Part shown: piece after piece, positions 56,815-63,321 of the stretch
Position numbering within the stretch: the first letter of the stretch is position 1
How the letters are laid out: every line of letters begins with the position of its first letter
Source: Tamlana carrageenivorans
Lineage (GTDB): Bacteria; Bacteroidota; Bacteroidia; Flavobacteriales; Flavobacteriaceae
Direction: 5' to 3'
DNA length: 64,000 nucleotides
Assembly (NCBI RefSeq): GCF_002893765.1
Contig: NZ_CP025938.1
Location: 3,997,001-4,061,000 of the forward strand
Made by a program: the position numbers and the translations under genes
The notes under the pieces: model-generated
The model's database searches: none
What the model saw: only the letters and a program-made list of their open reading frames with translations
What the model was told of the DNA's origin: nothing

Positions 56815-57006
56815 TGTTTTGTATTTTTAATGTTTGCCAACTCCTCCTATACAAAACAAAATTTGGTTTATCCAGATGAAAAAGGTTATAATAATTTATT
56901 AAGATGCTAAATATATGCCTTTCACATTTACTAAAGGGTTAGATTACATTTTAAATAAGATTTTTCGATAACCTGTAATAATTATTTTTTGACAAAGTAA
57001 ACATAA

Positions 57007-57300
57007 AACGAAACACGTCTTACAACAAAACAGTTTGGAAAGTCTCTAACAGCATGTAAAAATCAATCACCCGTAGACAAAATTAAAGATTCTAATATCA
57101 CAGAAGAACCTTCAATTACTCCAGTAAAAACAGATACACCTTATTCTGATGTATTAGAAGCTACTCCTGTAAGTTCCGATAAAGCTGTCGTGCATTTTGA
57201 AGCGGCTCTAGAAGCTGCAAATGTTAACAATATGCCTTTAGCTTTTGAAGAATTTTTAGAAGCGGCAAAGGAAGGCCATATTTATGCCCAATACAATACC
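57007..57300 (+). pseudogene. N-terminal part of a Sel1-repeat gene, interrupted at 57300
   Basis: This frame decodes FGKSLTACKNQSPVDK ... then LAFEEFLEAAKEGHIYAQYNT, and runs into a stop at 57321 inside the inserted cassette. The last codons before 57301 (GCC CAA TAC AAT ACC) continue exactly in frame with GGT ATG ATG TAC at 59656, rebuilding the Sel1 motif AQYNTGMMYEQG. No ATG lies upstream in this frame before the stop at 57004, so the start and signal peptide appear damaged as well. The LTAC segment could have been a lipobox. Confidence 0.8.
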
Positions 57301-57340
57301 GTTGCCAGCAATCCCCCATAGAAACCCAAAAACTCCTCAG

Positions 57341-57559
57341 TACGTAAGCTAACGTAAAATTTGTAAATTACTATTCTAATATTTAGCTCTTTGCAAGGCC
57401 GTTTTTCAAAGTGTTGCTGCTTTATGTAAGCACGTGCGCAATCCTGGTTAGAATGTTTGCCATCAGTACATTGGCGACCACGCTTTCTGTGTGGATCCCG
57501 TTCAGAATAATCTCTTTGCCTAAAGCACATTCTCTTAGAGCTTTTTAAATTTAAGTTTT
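57341..57559 (+). ncRNA. Candidate bridge RNA leader of the IS110 element
   Basis: In IS110-group elements the non-coding left end is transcribed as a bridge RNA whose two loops pair with target and donor DNA and guide the transposase. This element has such a 219-bp leader, containing GCAAGGCCGTTTTTCAAAG and GTACATTGGCGACCACGC-like segments that could form hairpins. I have not folded it, so the RNA is inferred from element layout. Confidence 0.4.
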
Positions 57560-58918
57560 ATGGATGATAAAATCACACTAGATGTAATCAACAAAAATGC
57601 TGCTGGAATTGACATAGGTAGCCGGAGTCATTGGGTAGCCGTAGGGCAGCAAGATTCTCAAATTAAAGAGTTTGGTGTCTACAATGAAAATCTTTATCAA
57701 TTAGCCGATTGGCTTGATGGACACGGAATTAAAACTATTGCTATGGAAAGTACTGGTAATTACTGGCAAAATTTACATGCCGTGCTAGTTTCTAGAGGCT
57801 TTGAAGTGACCTTATGTAATGGTAAGTTTACCAAGAATATTAAAGGCAAAAAAACAGATGTAAAAGATTGTCAATGGATACAAAAACTAAACAGCTTAGG
57901 TCTTTTATCTTCCAGTTTTCTACCAGATGAGGACACAGAAATTCTTAGAACTTTTACACGACACAGACATAATCTTATTAAGCAAGCGGCTTCGGCAACT
58001 AAAAAAATGCAAAAATACCTCAGACTTATGAATATTAGACTGGATGTTGTTGTTAAAGATGTTGTAGGGCTTACAGGTCTTAAAATCATAAAAGCTATAG
58101 CGTTAGGTGAATCTGACCCTAATAAACTTGCTAGTCTAAGACATTACAATTGTAAAAAAAGTGAAGAAGAAATTGCTAAAGCATTACACAGTAATGGACG
58201 TAAAGATTTTTTATACGCTCTAAAAGATGAATTAGAGACTTATGAATTTATTCAAAAAAAAATCAGAGAATGTGATGATCAAATAGCTGCTAAACTAGAT
58301 GAAATTATAGGTAAAGACCCTGAAAAAGCCGAACATTATATTGATAAAAAACCTTACAAAAGACTCAATAAAAACACGCCTAAAAATATTGATATCAATT
58401 TAAAATCATACCAAATGTTCAAGGGCATAGATTTAATGAGCATAGAGGGAATGAGTTATAATACTGTCCTAGCTATAATGAGTGAAGTTGGGTATGATGG
58501 TATTAAAAAATTTAAAACTGCTAAACATTTTACATCTTGGCTCAGACTAGCTCCTAATAACAAAGTAAGCGGTGGAAAAGTTCTGTCTAGTAAAATTGGT
58601 AAAGGCAGTAGCCGATTAAAAATAGCGCTAAGAAATGCGGCAAATTCTATTGGTAATCTAAAAGACAGTACGCCTCTTAGAGATTTTTTTCATAGAATCA
58701 ATTTTAGAAAAGGAAGAGTATCTGCTATTACAGTAACTGCAAGAAAATTAGCAGTAATTATTTGGAATATGATTGTAAAGGGGGTTGCATACCATAACCC
58801 AGAGGGTTATCTTTACCTTGACCAAAAAAGAAAACTCGGACTCGTAAAAAGAATGCGCAAGCAAATTGATAAATATGGACTCACAAATCAAGATTTACAA
58901 CTACCTGAAATACAGTGA
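57560..58918 (+). CDS. IS110-family DEDD transposase
   Basis: A 452-residue recombinase. The N-terminal RuvC-like DEDD domain has Asp18 in GIDIGSRSHWVAV, Glu63 in AMESTGNYW, and Asp100 and Asp103 in KTDVKDCQWIQKL. The C-terminal transposase_20 domain has IEGMSYNTVLAIMSEVG and the conserved serine-bearing KVSGGKVLSSKIGKGSSRLK. Both domains are complete, so it is probably active. Target DNA for this family is selected by a bridge RNA. It is codon-similar to its neighbours and sits inside the cassette rather than in a core gene. Confidence 0.93.
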   Translation: MDDKITLDVINKNAAGIDIGSRSHWVAVGQQDSQIKEFGVYNENLYQLADWLDGHGIKTIAMESTGNYWQNLHAVLVSRGFEVTLCNGKFTKNIKGKKTDVKDCQWIQKLNSLGLLSSSFLPDEDTEILRTFTRHRHNLIKQAASATKKMQKYLRLMNIRLDVVVKDVVGLTGLKIIKAIALGESDPNKLASLRHYNCKKSEEEIAKALHSNGRKDFLYALKDELETYEFIQKKIRECDDQIAAKLDEIIGKDPEKAEHYIDKKPYKRLNKNTPKNIDINLKSYQMFKGIDLMSIEGMSYNTVLAIMSEVGYDGIKKFKTAKHFTSWLRLAPNNKVSGGKVLSSKIGKGSSRLKIALRNAANSIGNLKDSTPLRDFFHRINFRKGRVSAITVTARKLAVIIWNMIVKGVAYHNPEGYLYLDQKRKLGLVKRMRKQIDKYGLTNQDLQLPEIQ

Positions 58919-58952
58919 TTTAATTTTACGTTAGTCAGAATACGCAAAAAAA

Positions 58953-58987
58953 TTGCGAAAACCACATTTTGTACATATATTTGTACT
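58953..58987 (+). promoter_or_regulatory. Promoter and operator of yefM-yoeB
   Basis: TTG (58953-58955) and TATATTTG (58976-58983) are 20 nt apart, a complete Bacteroidetes promoter. TGTACA (58970-58975) and TGTACT (58982-58987) lie 12 bp apart, centre to centre, and overlap the -7 box. TGTACA is the known core of YefM-YoeB operators in E. coli, so this is probably the antitoxin-toxin binding site. Confidence 0.75.
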
Positions 58988-59004
58988 TAATAAAATACAA
59001 TATT

Positions 59005-59259
59005 ATGCAAATAACAACTGTTTCTGATTTCAGAAAAGATATTAAAAGCTACTTGGACAGAGTTGTGAAGAACTTTGATACTTTGATAATAAATCGTGGA
59101 AAAGATTCTGGAATTGTGGTTATGTCATTGCAAGAATACAATTCTTTAATGGCTACAAATCACGAACTTTCCTCACGAAAGAATGAGTTAAGGTTAGATT
59201 CTGCAATTGACAAGCTAAAAAACGGAACTACTTTTAGCAAAGACCTAATCGAAAGTTAA
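59005..59259 (+). CDS. yefM: YefM/Phd-type antitoxin
   Basis: An 84-residue antitoxin with the Phd/YefM N-terminal DNA-binding fold (MQITTVSDFRKDIKSYLDRV, then TLIINRGKDSGIVVMSLQEYNSL). The C-terminal tail (about 60-84) would wrap the YoeB toxin. I start at the ATG at 59005, downstream of the promoter and operator, not at 58969, which would include the operator. It is followed 1 bp later by yoeB. Confidence 0.92.
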   Translation: MQITTVSDFRKDIKSYLDRVVKNFDTLIINRGKDSGIVVMSLQEYNSLMATNHELSSRKNELRLDSAIDKLKNGTTFSKDLIES

Positions 59260-59260
59260 A

Positions 59261-59518
59261 ATGAAGTATATATTCGTTGACGAGTCTTGGGAAGATTATC
59301 TGTATTGGCAAAAAACGGACAAAAAAAAGTTGAAGAAAATAAATGAACTTCTCAAAGACATCGCTAGAAACCCTTTTGACGGAGTTGGAAAACCCGAACC
59401 GCTAAAGCATAAATACGCAGGATTTTGGTCACGACGAATTGACAGCGAACATAGACTGATTTATCAATATAGAGAAGATGAAATATTGATTGCAAAATGC
59501 AGATTTCATTACGACTGA
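59261..59518 (+). CDS. yoeB: YoeB-type mRNA interferase toxin
   Basis: An 85-residue RelE-superfamily toxin with the YoeB signature: VDESWEDYLYWQKTDKKKLKKINELLKDIARNPFDGVGKPEPLKH and WSRRIDSEHRLIYQYREDEILIAKCRFHYD. The catalytic Glu/Arg/His set of YoeB is visible in GKPEPL, the SRRID region and the terminal FHYD. It cleaves mRNA in the ribosomal A site. YefM-YoeB modules are frequent passengers in integron cassettes, consistent with the attC-like site next to it. Confidence 0.93.
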   Translation: MKYIFVDESWEDYLYWQKTDKKKLKKINELLKDIARNPFDGVGKPEPLKHKYAGFWSRRIDSEHRLIYQYREDEILIAKCRFHYD

Positions 59519-59527
59519 AAAAAGTAC

Positions 59528-59656
59528 TGCTGGCAACAAGGTGTATAATTAATGGCTAGTTCGAGCTTGCTTACGAATATTCCTGCGGAATATTCTATTC
59601 GGTTTTTATTTGTTAAATTCGATGCTTAATCACGCCACAAATCATACACGACACCG
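59528..59656 (+). other. attC-like imperfect palindrome at the 3' end of the cassette
   Basis: The left arm is TGCTGGCAAC (59528-59537), then AAG, then GTGTAT (59541-59546). The right arm is ATACAC (59644-59649), then GACACC, then G at 59656, where the left-junction sequence TTGCCAGCA continues in the circular form. GTGTAT and ATACAC are exact complements, and so are TGCTGGCAAC and GTTGCCAGCA. Inside is a second perfect hairpin, GAATATTCC TGC GGAATATTC (59575-59595). The R-type arms with AAC/GTT, the inner L-type arms, the bulge and a variable stem match attC layout, but the R-box is not the RYYYAAC/GTTRRRY consensus and the two spacers differ in length (3 and 6). Confidence 0.6.
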
Positions 59657-60069
59657 GTATGATGTACGAGCAAGGGCTTGGCTTTGATAAAAATGCCGAA
59701 CAAGGAAATTCGGCAGCACAATTTAATCTTGGTGTGTGTTACGAAAATGGCATAGGCACTGCTAAAGATTTCAGTAAAGCCAACAAATGGTATCGAAAAG
59801 CATCTGAACAAGGAGACGGCTTAGCTATTGGAAACCTAGACATGTTATATATTCGCGGTCAAGGTGTTAAAGTGAATAAGGTTGCAGGCATTGCCCTTTT
59901 ACTCATGTCGTCCATGATGGATACCTCGCCGCAAAATCAAGCACGAAAAAATATTTCATCTACTCAAGGTTTAACCCCAGAGATGGTTTCGGAAGCTCAA
60001 GCCCTTTCTGCTGAAATGAATGAGACCAATAATATTTTAGAACCACTTGACAATTATTTAAATATTTAA
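59656..60069 (+). pseudogene. C-terminal part of the interrupted Sel1-repeat gene
   Basis: This frame decodes GMMYEQGLGFDKNAEQGNS, AQFNLGVCYENGIGTAKDFSKANKWYRKASEQGDG and a third LYIRGQGVKVNKVAG unit. These are two to three Sel1 (TPR-like) repeats. The C-terminal tail runs to residue DNYLNI and the stop at 60069. It continues in frame from 57300. In Sel1 proteins such repeats are usually secreted or periplasmic scaffolds. An internal ATG at 59659 could allow expression of a fragment, but that is unlikely to be meaningful. Confidence 0.85.
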
Positions 60070-60270
60070 AGATAGCCTATTAACTTTTACTTTTCTTCAA
60101 AGGGCAAATTACATAGTTCGATGTAAATCATAACATAAAATTTTAATTATAAACGAGTTATAAAGTAACAACTTACAATACATACTTAAAAAAAGTTGCA
60201 AAACAATCTGTGTATATATTAAAATTATAAGTAAATTGAATCGTTAATTTTCACTTATAAATATATAGAT

Positions 60271-61173
60271 ATGAAATGGAAAGGTAAAAGACAAAGCTCT
60301 AATGTTGAAGATCGCAGAGGTCAAGGCGGCGGTTCTAGTCGTGGATTTGGAGGGTTTAACCCCATGCTTTTAGGCCCTTTAATTAGGCTCTTATTCTCTA
60401 AAACAGGCTTAATTATTGTTGGTATTTTTCTAATAGGATCCTTTCTAACTGGTCACAACCCTATAAGTATTATAAGTCAGTTTTTTACAGGAGGCCCTGT
60501 ACAAACTGAAAATTCGGCACCATACCAAGGCACCGAAAAAGAAAATGAACTCGCTGCCTTTAGTGCTACAATTTTAGCCAATACCGAAGATGTTTGGAAT
60601 GCCCAATTAGAAAATTATCGCAACCCTACCCTCGTGCTTTTTACAGGTTCTGTTGCTTCTGCCTGCGGATCGGCTTCGAGCGCTACGGGCCCTTTTTATT
60701 GTCCGGGTGATGAAAAATTATATCTCGATCTAAGTTTTTTTAGTGATATGGAACGGCAACTTCATGCCCCAGGCGATTTTGCACAGGCTTATGTTATTGC
60801 CCATGAGGTAGGACACCACATTCAAAAAATCATGGGGATTACAGAAAAAGTTGATCGCTTACGCGGACAATTAAGTAAGACTGAATACAATAAGTACTCG
60901 GTTAGATTAGAGCTTCAAGCCGATTTTCTTGCAGGGGTTTGGGCTCATCACTCTCAAGAAATGACACAAATTATGGAAGCAGGCGATTTGGAAGAAGCGT
61001 TAAATGCTGCAAATGCCATTGGTGACGATCGCTTACAGAAAAATGCCTCAGGACATGTGGTTCCCGACTCTTTTACTCATGGTACCTCAGCCCAGCGTAT
61101 GCGTTGGTTTAAAAAAGGCTTTGATACAGGCGACCTTTCTCAGGGCGATACTTTTAATGCGAATCCATTGTAG
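60271..61173 (+). CDS. Neutral zinc metallopeptidase, YpfJ/KPN_02809 family
   Basis: A 300-residue membrane-anchored protein. After a basic N-terminus (KWKGKRQSSNVEDRRGQGGGSSRGFGG) comes one membrane helix (about 47-64, TGLIIVGIFLIGSFLTG). The soluble domain has GSVASACGSASSATGPFYCPGDEKLYLDLSFF and the zinc site AYVIAHEVGHHIQ, followed by RLELQADFLAGVW with a further glutamate ligand. The pattern matches the YpfJ-type peptidases, whose substrate is not established. No neighbour explains its role. Confidence 0.9.
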   Translation: MKWKGKRQSSNVEDRRGQGGGSSRGFGGFNPMLLGPLIRLLFSKTGLIIVGIFLIGSFLTGHNPISIISQFFTGGPVQTENSAPYQGTEKENELAAFSATILANTEDVWNAQLENYRNPTLVLFTGSVASACGSASSATGPFYCPGDEKLYLDLSFFSDMERQLHAPGDFAQAYVIAHEVGHHIQKIMGITEKVDRLRGQLSKTEYNKYSVRLELQADFLAGVWAHHSQEMTQIMEAGDLEEALNAANAIGDDRLQKNASGHVVPDSFTHGTSAQRMRWFKKGFDTGDLSQGDTFNANPL

Positions 61174-61397
61174 TCTGAAGGCATTAGTTAGTAGACAGTA
61201 AGCATTATGCTATAGGCTTTAAGCGGCAGGCATATGGCTTATAACTTAAAACCAAACCCATTATCTTCTTTTTAGTTTTACTATCTTAGTTCTGAATATT
61301 AACCACTTAAGGCACATCTCATAGAAACAAACCATGTAAAACCTGCTTGTTTTATGAAAAACCTTTAGTAAACCGCAATAACCAACCCTCACAATAC

Positions 61398-63158
61398 ATG
61401 AAAAAACACAATAAACTCTCTGAATTAGCTTCCACTGCTATTTGTGGTAATGACATCAGCTCTTCGGTATTATATGTTTCAGCATTAGCCATTGCTTTTG
61501 CAGGACAATATGCTTGGATTACTCTACTAATTGTTTCACTGGTTCTGTTTTTATTCAGGAAAATTTATGGCGAAGTGGTTGGCGCTTTACCCTTAAACGG
61601 CGGGGCATATAATGCATTATTGAATACAACTAGCAAATCTGTAGCCTCCTTTGCCGCTACATTAACCTTATTATCTTATATGGCTACAGCAGTCATCTCT
61701 GCTAATGAAGCTATACATTATTTACACCACCTCATCCCTGCTATTCCCATTATTATAGCCACTATTGTATTACTTAGCTTTTTTGCGCTATTAACTATTG
61801 GAGGCGTTTCCGAATCGGCTAAAGTAGCCATAGGGATATTTCTTTTTCACTTAGGGTCTTTTATTTTGTTAAGCGGTTTTATAGTATTTTTTTTAGTAAA
61901 TAATGGTTTCGGATTATTTTTTGAAAACTGGCATTTACCCACTACTGGAGGAAGCATTACCAATGCCATTTTTCTTGGTTTTGCAGCTTCTATGCTCGGG
62001 GTTTCTGGTTTTGAAAGTTCGGCAAATTTTGTAGAAGAACAGAAAAAAGGCGTATTTCCAAAAACTCTAAAAAATATGTGGATTGTAGTGAGTGTTATCA
62101 ATCCGCTTACAGCAATTTTTGCATTAGCTTTATTCACCTTACCTGTATTACAAAGTGATGCTTACCAAAATACCCTATTAATAGAAATGGCCTCCTATGT
62201 AGGTGGCGATTGGTTAGCTATTTTAATTGGCGTCGATGCTTTTTTAGTATTAAGTGGTGCTGTACTTACCAGTTTCGTTGGCGTTTCTGGTTTATTAGAA
62301 CGTATGGCTTTAGATCGAATTTTACCTCAGTTTTTTTTAAAGAAAAACAAAAAAGGAAGCTCATACCGTATCATTTTAATCTTTCTACTTTTAACCGTTT
62401 CGGTGTTATTAATTACCAAAGGCAACGTTAAACTGCTAGCAGGCGTTTATACGATTTCATTTTTATCGGTGATGGCGCTATTTGGCATTGGAAACATTCT
62501 ACTTAAAGTAAAAAGAAACCGTTTACCTCGCCCCGAAAAAGCCAGTTGGGGTGCTATTATATTTGCCATTACAGCTGTATTAGTTGCGCTAATAGGTAAC
62601 ATTATTATGAAACCTGCAGAAGGTGTACCTAGTAATCTATCGGTATTCCTTGAGTATTTTATACCTTCTATTTTGTTTATCATTGTTATGTTAAACAGAA
62701 CAGCATTGCTAAAATTTGTATTAAAACTTATCCATTCGATATTCGATCCTTTTAGAAACTTTGTCTTTAAATCTGACAAAAAAATCCTATCCCTAATACA
62801 TAATATTAACTCCCAGGAGTTTGTCTATTTTACAAAAAACGATGATGTTGCTACACTTAACAAAGTCTTACTTTACATCCAGAAAAACGAACACACTAAG
62901 AAGATTAAAGTGGTAACCGCTACCGGAAATGGCAATGAGATAAACGACCAATTTAGGAATGACATCCGTGTAGTAGACCGAGAATATCCCGCTATTAGTA
63001 TCGAATTTATTGAAATTGACGATCGTTTTGGACCAGAACTCATCAATAGACTGTCGAAAGAATGGGGAATTCCAATCAACTTTATGTTTATTGGCTCTCC
63101 AGGAGATCATTTTCCTTATAAAGTGGAAGAATTAGGAGGTGTTCGATTGATTATTTAG
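61398..63158 (+). CDS. APC-family amino acid permease with C-terminal soluble domain
   Basis: A 586-residue transporter. About twelve helices span residues 10-460, with the APC hallmarks GNDISSSVLYVSA, LNTTSKSVASFAATL and FVEEQKKGVFPKTLKN. The last ~130 residues form a soluble domain (EFVYFTKNDDVATLNKVLLYIQK ... INFMFIGSPGD ... KVEELGGVRLII), which looks like a universal-stress-protein-like or other regulatory module. I start at the ATG at 61398 (MKKHNKLSE); the frame upstream opens only at TTG. Substrate is unknown. Confidence 0.85.
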   Translation: MKKHNKLSELASTAICGNDISSSVLYVSALAIAFAGQYAWITLLIVSLVLFLFRKIYGEVVGALPLNGGAYNALLNTTSKSVASFAATLTLLSYMATAVISANEAIHYLHHLIPAIPIIIATIVLLSFFALLTIGGVSESAKVAIGIFLFHLGSFILLSGFIVFFLVNNGFGLFFENWHLPTTGGSITNAIFLGFAASMLGVSGFESSANFVEEQKKGVFPKTLKNMWIVVSVINPLTAIFALALFTLPVLQSDAYQNTLLIEMASYVGGDWLAILIGVDAFLVLSGAVLTSFVGVSGLLERMALDRILPQFFLKKNKKGSSYRIILIFLLLTVSVLLITKGNVKLLAGVYTISFLSVMALFGIGNILLKVKRNRLPRPEKASWGAIIFAITAVLVALIGNIIMKPAEGVPSNLSVFLEYFIPSILFIIVMLNRTALLKFVLKLIHSIFDPFRNFVFKSDKKILSLIHNINSQEFVYFTKNDDVATLNKVLLYIQKNEHTKKIKVVTATGNGNEINDQFRNDIRVVDREYPAISIEFIEIDDRFGPELINRLSKEWGIPINFMFIGSPGDHFPYKVEELGGVRLII

Positions 63159-63197
63159 TTTTTAAGAATAAGGCCATTTGAAAAAGTTACAATTATT

Positions 63198-63268
63198 GTC
63201 ATATTGAGCTTGTCGAAATATCTTAAAGCAGGAATTAACCATAAGGGTTTCGACAGGCTCAACCTGAC
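63198..63268. repeat. Palindromic pair of the dispersed repeat between convergent genes
   Basis: GTCATATTGAGCTTGTCGAA at 63198-63217 faces its near-complement TTCGACAGGCTCAACCTGAC at 63249-63268, with three mismatches. The pair could fold into a long hairpin and may end transcription from both sides. Confidence 0.8.
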
Positions 63269-63321
63269 AAATACAATACTAAAAGGCTTTTTGAAAAGCC
63301 TCAATATCTGTTTTTACAATA

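Larger units (their letters stand above)
57341..58938 (+). mobile_element. IS110-family element within the cassette
   Basis: A 452-codon DEDD transposase gene (57560-58918) is flanked by perfect 13-bp subterminal inverted repeats, CTAACGTAAAATT (57349-57361) and AATTTTACGTTAG (58922-58934). TCAG at 57337-57340 and at 58935-58938 may be the duplicated target core, which would place the ends at about 57341 and 58938. The left non-coding part is 219 bp; the right one is only about 20 bp. Confidence 0.75.
57301..59656. mobile_element. Integron-cassette-like insertion carrying IS110, YefM-YoeB and an attC-like site
   Basis: The insertion splits the Sel1 gene at ACCG^GT. At the left the joined sequence is AATACCG followed by TTGCCAGCA; at the right it is GACACCG followed by GTATG. 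Removing 57301-59655 restores the reading frame. TGCTGGCAAC at 59528-59537 is an exact complement of GTTGCCAGCA, the sequence at the left junction (57301-57310), and would be joined to it in a circle. Without the IS110 element (about 57341-58938) the cassette is about 758 bp: one toxin-antitoxin operon and one terminal palindrome. This matches the organisation of integron gene cassettes. No integrase is in the window. Confidence 0.65.
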
